DNA of 64,000 nt, from NCBI GenBank assembly GCA_023053685.1, contig JALIGW010000001.1, positions 70,833,740 to 70,897,739 of the forward strand. Direction: 5' to 3'. Both the position numbers and the translations under genes were made by a program. The notes under the pieces were generated by a model. That model worked only from the letters and a program-made list of their open reading frames with translations. It had not been told where the DNA came from and made no database searches. This document shows, in pieces, positions 1 through 11,574 of this stretch; the stretch's first letter is position 1; each line of letters opens with the position of its first letter. The DNA comes from Diadophis punctatus similis (lineage: Eukaryota > Chordata > Lepidosauria > Squamata > Dipsadidae).

Positions 1-1182
1 CCTCTGTTCCATCCAAAGCACATCTAGAGAGAGGTCAAACCTGCTTGAAGTGCTGAAACTCTACAGACAGACATATCAAATATTTTCTTTTCTTTTTTTA
101 AAAAAAAACCCTTTATTTTATGCACAATTTCTTCAATGCATCTCTTAGAACTCTCCATCCCAATGTGTTTTTGAGCTTTCTTGGGCATACCTAAAATACC
201 AAAAATTAAATAAAGGAAGAGTTTTTGTGTAAATATATTGGATAATTGTTTTAAAAACTAATAATAGGTAGGCTGTCTAATCATGAAACTATTCCTCTAG
301 TATAACAAAAACAAAACAAAAACAAAAAAACCTGTCCATAAATCAATCATTTAAAAAATAACTGTTAATTATGCACGCCACACATCTACATAATCTTATG
401 TTCTTATTACTGCTACACATGCCTTATCCTCCCTTTCCCTCCTACTGTCATATGCCACATCCACCTGTTATGTCTTACTGGTATTTAAATTAAGTTATCT
501 GAAGGACCAATCCCTAGCACAACACATGGAAAGAATGATCTGGGACTTTACTGAAATCCATAGTTCAATAAATGTTAGGATTACTTCATTTAGGTTGGAA
601 AAATCTGAATGACAAGATGGCAGACTGAGTTATTTCTCTTTGCTGAAAATGAACTTCTCAGTTTTTGCTAATAAGTCTAGCAAGGTTGAGTAATTGTCAG
701 CAATGTAGAGTGAGTCAGGAATCGTATCATGACTAAACAAGAAGATTAAGACACACAAGTCAATCTAAATCCTGCTTGTGTCAATATCATAGGTCTTTGT
801 GTATTGGTTCTATAAATGTTTTCAATTATTTATTGTTTAAAATCTGCATTTCTTCTTTATAGACAGAGCTATGTATCTGTCTATTTGTTTGTCAGTGTGT
901 ATTACACACAGAGACATTTTTAAATGTAAATTCCTCCTGGGATACAATTTCCCTTTTTTTTAAAGCAGAGAATGACATTTACAAATACTATAGATTCCAT
1001 TCACTTCTGCCCATCTCTGCCATGATTGAGTCTCGCTGGATGGATCATGCTATTTCAGTTTTACTGATATCTTACATTCTTAATCAGTCAGAATAATAAA
1101 GCAGAAAACAGAGAACAAATTGGAAGCAAGGGCACACAAAACAAATTAGATTAGTAAGACTAGACATACATGCCAGAATTCA
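1..1182. other. intergenic DNA, nothing recognised
   Basis: AT-rich sequence with short A and T runs. I see no credible exon, RNA gene or repeat family here on either strand. Confidence 0.5.
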
Positions 1183-1271
1183 GTATGTATGTATGTATGT
1201 ATGTATGTATGTATGTATGTATGTATGTATGTATGTATGTATTTATTTATTTATTTATTTATTTATTTATT
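1183..1271. repeat. (GTAT)n then (TTTA)n microsatellite
   Basis: About 14 GTAT units run directly into about 7 ATTT units. The ATTT part lies where the 3' tail of the adjoining minus-strand LINE would be, so it was probably seeded by that tail and the GTAT tract expanded beside it. Confidence 0.9.
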
Positions 1272-2276
1272 GTCAAGGATGTATAAGATAACAGATATAA
1301 GTATAAACATGTTTATGAATACCTGAAATGGATACAAATAAATGGGGACATTAGGACAGGGACGGTATGCACGATGGTATGCTTATGCACGCCCCTTACA
1401 GACCTCTTAGGAATGGGGTGAGGTCAACAGTAGACAGTCTAAGGTTAAAGTTGTGGGGGTTTGGGGAAGAGACCACAGAGGCAGGTAGTGTATTCCAGAC
1501 ATTGACCACTCTGTTGCTGAAGTCGTATTTTCTGCAATCGAGTTTGGAGCGGTTTACCTTGAGTTTATATCTAATTGTGTGCTCGTGTATTGTTGTGGTT
1601 GAAGCTGAAGTAGTCATTGACAGGTAGGACATTGTAGCAGATAATTTTATGTACTACGCTTAGGTCAGACTAAAGGCGGCGTAGTTCTAAGTTGTTTAAG
1701 CCCAAAATTTCGAGCCTCATGGCATAAGGTATTCTGTTGCGAGCAGAGGAGTGGAGGACTCTTCTTGTGAAATATCTCTGAACTCGTTCAATTGTATTAA
1801 TGTCTGATATGCAGTGGTGAGTTGTAAATAATTTTGAAACCAGTTCGCATGCGCGCTCACGCGCCACTTCTGCACATGCGCAGAAGCATCCTAGGTGGGA
1901 GTGCGGAGCCTCCCGCCGCCGGTGCTACTGGTTCAAAGAACTGGTCCGAACCAGGAGCAACCCACCGCTGGATATGCAGTGCAGGTTCCAAACAGATGAG
2001 CTGTATTCGAGAACTGATCTAGCAAATGTTTTGTATGCTCTAGTTAGCAGTACAATATTACCAGAGAAGGAGCTACGCAAGATTAGGTTAATAATTCTTA
2101 ATGCCTTTTTTGGCAATGTTTTTACAGTGGACTCTGGCACTTAGATCATTAGAGATGAATACTCCAAGGTCCTTGACAGAGTGAGGGTCATCTACAAGGT
2201 CGTATCCGCCCAGCTTGTATTTTGTGTTCAGATTTTTTTTGCCAATGTGTAAGACAGAACATTTGTTGGTTGAGAT
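1272..2276 (-). mobile_element. CR1/Rex-like LINE relic, C-terminal reverse transcriptase and 3' end
   Basis: Read on the minus strand from 2276 down, frames encode the end of a non-LTR reverse transcriptase: a KDLGVFISNDL-type block near 2170, LLTRAYKTFARSVLEYSSSVWN near 2010-2060, IERVQRYFTRR near 1790, LEILGLNNLELRRL near 1690, and FSNRVVNVWNTLP near 1500. This order is usual for CR1/Jockey-group LINEs. The copy is 5'-truncated, with frameshifts and stops, so it is dead. It is split at 1814-1970 by a hAT MITE. The 3' UTR runs to the ATTT tract at 1241-1271. I am sure of the superfamily group but not of the exact family. Confidence 0.8.
1814..1970. mobile_element. hAT-type MITE with 8-bp target duplication
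   Basis: The element begins GTGGTGAGTTG and ends CAACCCACCGCTG, which are imperfect inverted ends. It is flanked by the exact 8-bp repeat GATATGCA at 1806-1813 and 1971-1978. Removing it and one repeat copy restores the reading frame of the surrounding LINE reverse transcriptase across the junction. The interior is GC-rich and encodes nothing. An 8-bp duplication is the hAT signature. Confidence 0.82.
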
Positions 2277-2280
2277 TTTG

Positions 2281-2338
2281 CACGGTGTCTTGCACTGTGA
2301 GGCGGTATATAAGTCTCACTAATAAATAATAAATAAAT
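2281..2338 (+). mobile_element. 3' tail fragment of a LINE or SINE
   Basis: A GCGGTATATAAGTCT block is followed by repeated AATAAATAAATA. This ending is shared by squamate CR1/L3-like LINEs and the SINEs that borrow their tails. Confidence 0.55.
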
Positions 2339-2565
2339 ATGAGATCATAGTTGGCTTTTTTAAAGTTATAGTTGGGGATCCCATCATTATGATGATTTTT
2401 GTAAGTTAGATCTTTCTAATTCTTCACAACTTTGTTCCAGGAGATCGATGGAGACAAAAGATAAAATCAGTGTCATGCTGAAGGGTGCTTCATCGTGATG
2501 TTGCACATACATACAAAAGGGTCAATGTTGATAGTCAACATTTTTAAATTGAATTATAAAATACA

Positions 2566-2630
2566 AAATACAGAGTCCCTTTGGGAGTTGGGCGGCATAC
2601 AAATACAATTAATAAATAATAAATAAATAG
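2566..2630 (+). mobile_element. 3' tail fragment of a CR1/L3-like LINE
   Basis: A block resembling GGGAGTTGGGCGGCATACAA precedes AATAAATAATAAATAAATA. It matches the 3' ends seen at 15310-15395 and, inverted, at 11577-11660. No coding part remains. Confidence 0.6.
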
Positions 2631-2934
2631 AAAAGCTGGGGGGGAGGAAAGGAGAAGTGAGGAAAGATAAGAAAAAGAAGCATTGACTTCCTATTGTCTC
2701 TGTTACAGTAAAATAAGGCATTAACATCAAATCACAACTTAACAAAAATTCCTCAACTTAAAGACCAAGTTCCAGGAAGAGCAAGGAAATACGATGCAAA
2801 CAGAATTTGAGGAAAGCAAACATATGGAAAGGATAAGGGACATCACATTTTATGCAAAATGGTATGATAAAAGACAGCAAATACTTCTGTAAGAAATAAG
2901 CTATCCAGGGGAGATGGCATGTACTGTATATATG

Positions 2935-3580
2935 GCAGAATTGTATGAAAACAATCCCAAAATTATTGATCTGCCCAAAAGTTTAACTGCTGAACTAGAA
3001 CCAGATATTTGGCAAGTTAAATTAAATGGGTCCTAGAAAATATTGGTAACAACAAAGCTGCAGGAATTGATAAGATTAACCAACTAATATTGCAGCATTG
3101 TGCCATTGCAATTTCTAACGAGATATGGAAAACACAGCAATGGCCGAGGGACTGGAAAAGATCAATTTATACTCCAATACCAAAAAGGGGTAATGTTAAA
3201 GAGTGTTGAGACTATTGAACAATTTCACAATCGCTTTTGTTAGACGGACAATGCTCAAGATGGTGCAATCCAGGCTTCAACAATACAAGAAACAACAGCT
3301 GCCAGTTGTACAAGCTAGATTCAGAAGCAGGACAAGACTGCAAACGTCTGATGGATAATGGAAAAAGCAAAGGAATTCTAAAAGACATTTATTTTACTTT
3401 ATTATTACACTCACAATAAGCTGAGGATAGATCTTAAAAGTATGGTTGTATGTCATCTGATCTGCCAATGAAAGTCTGATGACCAGGATACATAGATAGA
3501 ATGGAACATGGAATGATTAAATTGTTCAAAATTGGAAAGGAAAAGAACCAATGTTTCATACTGTTGTCTCACTAATTTAA

Positions 3581-3612
<32 letters not shown>

Positions 3613-4245
3613 AAATTCTGGACTAAAAGAAATAGAAATTGGAATTAAAATTACAGGAAAAACAACGGTGTCAGAAATGCTAATGACACCATTTTAAAGT
3701 CTAGATGTGAGAAACTTAAAGAATATCTTGATGAAGGGGAAATGAGAGTTATAAAAGCTGGTCAATACTAAAAAATATATCAACAATCCAAGGAAAATGT
3801 AGAGGGAAGAAGCTGAAGTAGTTACAGATTTTATTTACCTACGGTAGACTGAAAAATTCACACAGATGTTGATTATAGACCTGAAATAAAATCAGCTACT
3901 TGAGAGGAAGTCCGACAGAGCTGGACAAAGTATTAAATGCAGAGATACCAAGTGACAACAAAGTTAATTTTGTCAAGGTCCTGGTTTTCCCAGTTGTAAC
4001 ACATGGCTGTAAAATGTCGAATGAAGAAAAATTGATGCTTTTGAATTATAGTGCCAAGGGAAAAATATTGAGAATATTTTCAACTTCAAGAACAATAAAT
4101 CATTCAGTACTAGAGGAAAAAGACCCAATCTCCTCTCTGGAAGCACTAATATTGAAGCTAAAAGTAGAATATTTTGGACATAAAACATTAACACAAGAGT
4201 CACTCGGAGAAGATGCTGATGCTTGGAGAAATTGAGGGCAACAAA
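2935..4245 (+). mobile_element. BovB (RTE clade) LINE relic
   Basis: Translations in plus-strand frames give BovB reverse transcriptase landmarks in order: IGNNKAAGIDKIN near 3045, IWKTQQWPRDWKRS near 3125, YTPIPKRGNVKEC near 3175, then after frameshifts FPVVTHGCK near 3990, and SLEALILKLKVEYFGH near 4140. BovB is the RTE-clade LINE known for horizontal transfer among squamates and ruminants. Stops, frameshifts and lost blocks between 3400 and 3900 show an old dead copy. An (AC)n tract lies inside it. The 5' limit is uncertain and could reach 2790. Confidence 0.85.
3580..3605. repeat. (AC)n microsatellite
   Basis: About 13 AC units, inside the BovB relic. Confidence 0.95.
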
Positions 4246-5621
4246 AAAAGTGACTTACATAGGACAAGGCAAGTAACATTTTGATGTCTCAAAGATAAAC
4301 TTATAATAACACTGTTGATTACATGCCAAGTCATTGTTGACTCCTAGCGACCACATAGATTTGCTAATAAAGAATCCTAACAAAATGAGGACCATCAGGT
4401 CACAGTCAGAAGCGTATGAAGAATTGAACAATATTATGGAGCAATGGTCAATAATAATTGACACAATGGTTTGCAACTGTAAAGACTTAACCTTACATAC
4501 TTATAGGATCTCTGGACTAAAATAGCTCTTAGCTGAAGACTGAACTATGTTTAATTTTTAAACCAGACTACCTGAAAATAGCTTTTGATGCGCTTACACC
4601 ATCATCTCTCATGTCCTAATTCCTACTCAAGCAGCACATTTCTCATCAATTTGATATTGAGGTGATAAGAAAACAGGAAGTAGTGCAGGATTAAAAACTC
4701 ACAAGATACTTTCTTTCACTCACTCAAGCACACATAACTGTAAAATAACAGCTAATCCTAGAGGTAATAGATTAATTTTTAAAAACAAACGAACCATGTT
4801 GATCTATGAGAAGTAATGCAAAACTCATAGCTGAAATGATGAATTTATTAATGCACAATGACTCTTCAGAATCCTTTATTAGATAATGTGGTGCAAAAAA
4901 ACCAAGGGTTGGAGGAAAAAACAAAGATCCAAAAAATTAGCTGAGAAGCTATATCCCTTTCTGAAAAGATGAAAGCTTACTGTAATTATCTCGTAGGTAA
5001 GCTAAACTCTAAAATTATGTTGATAGATAAATCTGAGGTTAATTATTAGATGTTGCATTTTGTTTGCAAAAACACCAAACAAAACAGTTTGTTAAACTGT
5101 TTGCTAAACAGTCTTTTCTAGTGACTGAAGGATTCTCGGGTAATATAAAACTCTTTCTGTCTAATGACATATGTGACTGAACACTTACATTCAATAGTTT
5201 CAAGGCATATTAAAACAAGAATAACCATGTTCATTCATAAAAAATCCCTTTTCTGCAAAATCCATAGTTGGGAAATATTTTTATTAGGTCCAACGAGCTG
5301 TAGTTCTAAAAGTAGCAGTTTTACCTTAACTAAGCTATGAGACTTCACAGAGATGTAGATTAGCAGAAGAGATTCACTAGTGTAGAGAGTACAGGCATGA
5401 AAATTTCTATTTCCCACTCTAGAGAACTAAATTTGAGAGCACTTGTGTTCTTTAGAGAAAATTATTTGCTGGCATAAGCATCAATGCTAAACAGCAGAGC
5501 TCTATTGGGGCTGCCAATACACTTTCCAAAATATTCAGATATAATAGATTATGGGAATTAAATTAAGCTATGAAGTGATGAGAATGTGGGGAACAGAAAT
5601 TTATTTTGTTTCTTGAATTTA
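4246..5621. other. intergenic DNA, mostly unrecognised
   Basis: A block near 4331-4370 resembles the GTTGACTCCTAGCGACCACATAGAT motif of squamate SINE bodies, but only weakly. The rest is AT-rich and holds no feature I can support. Confidence 0.4.
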
Positions 5622-5690
5622 TACTTCACCTTTCATCCAGGAGTTCAAAGCAGCATACACAATCTCTTCTCTTTTTCCTTCCCCTGTCCA
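5622..5690 (-). mobile_element. squamate SINE fragment
   Basis: The plus strand reads as a degraded CACCTTTCATCCAGGAG..CAAAGCAGCATACA block. This matches the inverted 3' region of the SINE type at 6750-6960. It is short and diverged. Confidence 0.45.
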
Positions 5691-6749
5691 GCCTTTGGTT
5701 ATCTTAATGAAACTTTTCTTTGGTAGTTTAAGCTAGAGATAGCAACTGGTCCAAAGTGCTTCATAGCTGAATCAGGTTTGAAACAGGGTTCAATCATCAT
5801 TTAATCATTGCACTGACTCTGGGTCTGATTGCGTATCGATCAGTGATGGTAGTTTGAATGTGCAAGAGATCTTTAGGATTTTTTCTCTGTCAGAAAAACT
5901 TCAGAATATTCTATTATTTAAATAGTACTGATCTGTTGATTAAAGTGAGAAAGTTTGCCATGTTCAATTCTCAGATTCTTTTAGTCATCAATCTTGATCC
6001 ATTCTGTCAAGTTCTACTCAGTATATAAGAAAAAAGACCTGCTGCAGGAAACAACCTGCTTCATAGAATTATTTATTGTCCATTTCTGTCAATGTATATC
6101 AAAAATAGCATATTCTTATAGAGAAACTTCCTTTCACCTGACAAAGATTATGCTGGCATGGAATTCAGGACTGTGTTGTCCAATATATGAGGATGGTATT
6201 TATTAGGAAGACTTACAGAAGAATTGCATTGATGTCTGCATATGTTAAGGGTATCAGTAGTCTATCTACACTAACTTTTTGCTGAACTGCCAAAGAACAT
6301 ATGGATGGTTTGCAGAGCCACTGCAGAGCCATTAAGCACAGAATATGCATTTGGAAGTGTTGCAGTGGGGATCTGAATATTTTCCCTCCAGAGATAATTT
6401 TGGCAGAAGGCATTGGCCTCCTCACAGAACTGAATAACGTACACTAAACAATTACAGCATGCTTGAACAAATGTTCTGAATACAGGTTTTTCTTATCTCT
6501 CTGTCAATGAACAGGTACTAATAACCAATAGCACTGGAAATTTCAAGGGGAAGAAACATGTATCCTTTGATGAAGAATATTTGTACTATTTTAGTTAAAA
6601 AAAGAAAATATTAAAGAATTTTTTTTTGTAGAATGGCTACAAATGACTGAGTGAATGAAATTCCCCACAGAACCTTTCGATTTATCATGGGTACAATTGT
6701 TCCAAAAATTCAAATAATGGATTAATGACTATCTGCAAACACTGAGCAC
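5691..6749. other. intergenic DNA, nothing recognised
   Basis: No exon, RNA gene or repeat family recognised. Short open frames here have no family features. Confidence 0.4.
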
Positions 6750-6960
6750 ATTGATTTATTTATATCCCACTTTCATTGTTTTTATAAATAACTCAAAGCA
6801 GCAAACATACCTAATACTCCTTCCTCCTCCTGTTTTCCCACAACAACCCAATGAAATGGGCTGGGTGAGAGAGAGTGACTGGCCCCAAATCACCCAGCCA
6901 CCTTTCATGCCTGAGGTGGAACTATAACCTCATGATTTCTCAGTTTCTGTATTTGCCACC
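6750..6960 (-). mobile_element. tRNA-derived squamate SINE
   Basis: In inverse orientation it holds the sequence common to Sauria-type SINEs: a TTTATATCCCACTTTC tail region, CACAACAACCCAATGAAATGGG, AGAGAGAGTGACTGGCC, AAATCACCCAGCCA, and a GGTGGAACTATAACC block derived from a tRNA B box. The tRNA-like head is at the high-coordinate end. Diverged and inactive. Confidence 0.75.
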
Positions 6961-7489
6961 TTTAATTATAATGATTGCATACTTCATAGTTCTTTTATTA
7001 CTTAAAATGAATTATTTCTCCTAGGGAAGGACAGGAGTTCTGACATACTAAGTTCTTCAGCTGACTAGAAACACACACTCTCTCTGTGTGTGTATGTGTT
7101 ATAGAGTGAAGGAGAATGATAATTTGTTTCCCAAGTCAATGATATAAGTTTGTTATATGGTGGAGGATCAAAGGATTTATTTTGTTCTCATTGTATTTAT
7201 AATTATTGTATCAATTCTGTTAAATTTATTTTTAAATGTGGGCTACTGATCATTGTAAGTGCAAGTGTAAGTGTAATACAATAAAGATTATCTCTAAACC
7301 AAATCTAAATTATAGGTCAGAGTATAACCACATGAATCAGTAACTTTTTAGTTTTCCAATTTAGTTTAAAATAACAATGGCACCTGTGTTTTTAAAGTAG
7401 TATTTTTAAAGTAATGGTAAAAATAATGTTTTTAAAGTAACATCCCTAAACCAAATTTAAATTTATAGGATACAATATAACCAAATGAA
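6961..7489. other. intergenic DNA, nothing recognised
   Basis: AT-rich. A short CT/GT tract near 7077-7100 is the only simple repeat. No gene seen. Confidence 0.4.
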
Positions 7490-7818
7490 TTAATGAATTA
7501 CAATTATTCCTTGATTTATTACTATAATTGAGCCTGGAAGTCAAGGCATCACATACCTGAACCCAATTTTTTGGCATTTTTTTTGCCACAGTTGTTAAGT
7601 GAACGCCATTGTCTTTAAGTGAATCCATTTTACCCAATGGGCAGTATCTGCCAAAAAGCAGAAATAAACTTTTGAAAGTGGCAAAAAAATCACACTCCAG
7701 TAATCAAGGACCTCTCCAAATGGCTGTAAAGGTAAAATGGTTTGCAAGCATCCAGAATCAGAGAGAGAGAGAGAGAGGGAGGGAGGGAGGGAGGGAGGGA
7801 GGGAGGGAGGGAGGGAGG

Positions 7819-7906
<88 letters not shown>

Positions 7907-8010
7907 ACTTTGAAATCAGGTTGTAAGTAGTTTGGGGGGGATCTGTTGTAACTTTGAATGGTTGCCAAGTGATTGGTCATAAGTTGACCAGTGTAAGTTG
8001 ACCATAATAA
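7490..8010. mobile_element. family A MITE copy, expanded by microsatellite
   Basis: Diverged copy of the inverted-repeat element best preserved at 17392-17780. Shared blocks include GCCACAGTTGTTAAGTGAA near 7586, TTGCAAGCATCCAGAAT near 7742 and TTGTAACTTTGAATGGTTGCC near 7946. The GA/GGGA microsatellite at 7760-7897 has grown exactly where intact copies continue with TTTTGATCACATGACC. Confidence 0.65.
7760..7897. repeat. (GA)n-(GGGA)n-(GA)n microsatellite
   Basis: Three successive tracts: about 9 GA units, about 11 GGGA units, then about 37 GA units. The open frames of alternating Arg-Glu or Leu-Ser across it are artefacts. Confidence 0.97.
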
Positions 8011-8063
8011 CAACAAATGAATTAATAACAACTTTCAACTTTTCAGTTTTTCAATTTTATATC

Positions 8064-8410
<347 letters not shown>

Positions 8411-8411
8411 G

Positions 8412-8550
8412 TACCCTGTTTTCCCCAAAATAAGACATCCCCTGATAATAAGCCCAATCGGTCTTTTGAGTGCATGGCAATAAGGCCAAGTGCTTATTTC
8501 AGGGTTCAAAAAAATATAAGACAGGGTCTTATTTTCGGGGAAACACAGTA
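8412..8550. mobile_element. family C MITE, full length
   Basis: The element starts TACCCTGTTTTCCCC and ends GGGGAAACACAGTA, near-perfect inverted ends. Inside are AATAAGACATCCCCTG and its inverse-like partner GACAGGGTCTTATTTT. It is about 139 bp and non-coding. A second, partial copy lies at 21605-21669. Confidence 0.8.
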
Positions 8551-10883
8551 TATGTATACATATTCAACTAATCAGGAAATTTATTTCAGTCTTTTGAAAT
8601 CTTTTTTATCGAAGAAACCCTATTCACTTCTGTGATAAGTACTTTCCCAAGGCATTCATGAAAATTTATTTTCAAGACTTATTATTTCTTATGTTTTAAT
8701 TTTAAAGTAGGTTCAGAATTTCCATCATTTTAATGTTAAATTGTCACTACATCATGAGTCAAGTGCTCTCCAAGGTACTGAAATGTTGTGATACTACTTA
8801 AGCATTGTGTTAGCATTAGAGGTGTCCACAAACCAAGCAAACAATATTTTGCTCATAATAAAGCAGCCAATCTCAAAATAATTCCAGATGTTTGCTCTCT
8901 TGTTTTAGTGGAACAAGCTTCAAATACAGTACATTTGAGTGTTCCATCATAGGAAACAATGGGAGCATGAAACAAATCCTGTATTTCCTTATTCTTCAGC
9001 CTAAAAAGGCAGGTATGCTGGTAGTCCAAGCTCAATGTAACCCATCACTAAATTTACATAACAATCAGTAAGGAGATGTTTTGTATAAAAGTTAAGTTCT
9101 CATATAAGGCAATGGAAGGTGGAATAATGCTCTTTGCAATCAGCACTTGCCTAAACAGCAATTGTAAAACTGAGCACAGCTAAGAATGAATACACTTATT
9201 TTAGTCAAATGTATCAACTTATGAAACAAATGTTAAAAAGAAACCAGTTTTTCTAAGCACTTGCACATATGTACACACACACACACGCATGCATGCATAC
9301 ATACACACACAGCATGTTCTTCTGCAAAGCTTACATAACAAGTATTCTGTAGTAAGAATGTTACTTTATTCACTCCCTTTAGTGAAAAAAGATTTTACTA
9401 TATTAAGATGCATGTTCAATGACATTCTTGATACGAGATGCAGACTTGGAGTGTGTGTGTTTACATTATTCAGTCCTTTAATGTAATTTTGGTGTATATT
9501 TGCATGTAACTGTTTGGACAGCACTTCATAGCAAAGACAAGTCCAATTCTATTTTGATCTAGCTAAAGCTAATCATGTCTAATTACTATTCAAATTACTG
9601 CTTCTAAGGTAACTGCACTGTTTCAAAGAGATTTAGTTACAATCAACTTTATCTGAATTAAAGCTCTAGTATGTGTGATCCTAAGTGAGAATTGTAACCG
9701 TTTCAAGACATGAATACTAAAACTACTTTTATTAGAGAGTTCAGTAACATAATCTTGCAACTCTGAGTGTGCCTCTCTCCTCTCTATCTTTATCTTAAAC
9801 AGAACTAGGGAGTGTCCTGTCTGAGAGCTTTCCCAAATTACATTCCTGCTATGGGCTGAAATTTCTCTTATCTCTGTTTCCTTGGCTGAGGTTCTTGCAA
9901 GTATGTAATGAGTTTGCTCACACAGCTCATTATATCCCTTGAGTTTCTTTGGCTTACTATTTCTTGCCCCTTTCTGTCCTCTGCATACCACTGCTTATCC
10001 AAAAAGGGAACAGCCTGATGGTTAGGTAGGCATGGATATTATACAATAAATTAATTATATCGAAATAATCACATAATTAAAATTAGTACTTTCTTTTAAA
10101 AATACATGTCTGTGGCTCACATTTGCTACAAAAATGGACGATTTTCATATAAAACGTAAATTCAAAGAAAGCGGAAGACAACACAATACAATAATAAAGA
10201 TGCTTTCACAGAAAATGAATGCACTCAGAGTGAAGAAAAATGCAGTTTTACACACCTGGTCAAAAAATGGAAAAAATTAATACAATCAAGATTTTTTCTG
10301 GGCACTTCTTTGTTAGGAGCAATTAACACACTGGAAAGGCATATTTCTGGCTAAGAATATTCACCATCATCAAATTAGGCCAAAGTGCAATCAGGACATG
10401 TTTTATAAGATGACATATACAATATTTGCTCTATCAAAAATCATAATTACTTCCATAATTCTAAAACAAATAAAGAACCATTGATTAACCCTAACCCTCT
10501 TTATAAGCTGAAGTGCATAAAAAGAAAAAAAATATGAACCATCTAGATCTTCTGTATATGTAAAAAAAATGTAATATCCCAAAATAATACATTCACTATA
10601 ATATGGGATATTTCTCGCTTGCTTATTTGCTTTGGAAATGACACAAATGTTTCCTCCTTTAGAAGAGAACAAAGGATTCCTCAGTTTTGTCATTTTTCCT
10701 CTCACCATACATCTTTGGTGAAAAGGTTTTAAAATTATAACTCTGCATTCCAAATATAAAGTACATCTGGTCTGGAACACTGTGAAAGATACATATTTGG
10801 GGGAAAAAAGTCTACCCAACCTTATTTAGTTGAAAATGAAGGAAAATTAGAAAGCTCTCTCCAACCCCAACAAAATCTGTTGG
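8551..10883. other. intergenic DNA, nothing recognised
   Basis: Apart from a short AC/ATGC tract at 9267-9311, I recognise no repeat family and no exon. Open frames of 122 and 138 codons on the minus strand show no known motif and are probably chance. Confidence 0.4.
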
Positions 10884-10950
10884 GCTAGAGCTAACATTAC
10901 ACATAGAGACACAGGTTATGTAATAGGATTTAGCTAGCTCTAGATACACT

Positions 10951-11190
10951 AGCAATAGCACTTAAATTTTTATACTGCTTCATAGTGCTTTTACAGCCCT
11001 CTCTAAGCGGTTTACAGAGTCAGTATATTGCCCCCAACAATTTGGGTTCTCATTTTGCTCACCTCGGAAGGATGGAAGGCTGAGTCAACCTTGAGCCTGG
11101 TGAGATTTGAACTGCCAAATTGCAGTCAGACGGCAGTCAGCAGAGGTAGCCTGCAGTACTGCACTCTAACCATTGCGCCGTGGCTCATGT
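10951..11190 (-). mobile_element. squamate SINE with (GCTATT)n tail
   Basis: On the plus strand it starts with the inverted tail AGCAATAGCACTTAAA. Then come TTTACAGCCCTCTCTAAGCG, TATTGCCCCCAACAATTTGG, CCTCGGAAGGATGGAAGGCT, GAGTCAACCTTGAGCC, and the inverted tRNA-like head ending CCATTGCGCC. The same family appears at 34355-34583, 47262-47508 and 56560-56797. Confidence 0.85.
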
Positions 11191-11399
11191 TAGCTCACTA
11201 GCGCTAACATTACACACAGTTCATGTAATAGGAGTTCCATTATGTCTCCTACTCTTTCCATTTCCCCATACTCCACCAAAAGCTGGTTCCAAGAGTTCCT
11301 TAATCTTCTGGAACAGATTTTAGAGATGCACTGGCAGTAGGCAAAGATCTGATCCACTGGTAGATCTTCACCCATTAGTACAGACTGTTTCTAGAAATT

Positions 11400-11574
11400 T
11401 GGATTGCTGCCCAATCCTCTGTCCAGTCTAAGAATCCAGTACTCCAGAATGGATAGCCATTCAGTTTCTGTTTGAATACCTCTTAATTGATTCTTGAAGC
11501 CGTAAGTTCAATTGTAGTAGATTTTTTTGTCTTTTAATCAAAATCTACTTTATTCTAATTTAAACTTTCCTGTA
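11400..11574 (-). mobile_element. old CR1 relic, part 1 (3' side)
   Basis: The plus strand reads as inverted CR1: AGCCATTCAGTTTCTGTTTG followed by AATACCTC, and later TTCTAATTTAAACTTTCCTG. The element resumes at 13985 after a younger LINE, so the two parts are one interrupted copy. Heavily diverged. Confidence 0.6.

Noticed and set aside
9623..9991. 122-codon minus-strand frame as a gene
   Set aside because: No recognisable motif, no flanking splice or promoter evidence, and AT-rich codon use like the surrounding non-coding DNA.
10403..10819. 138-codon minus-strand frame as a gene
   Set aside because: No recognisable motif and no context; probably chance.
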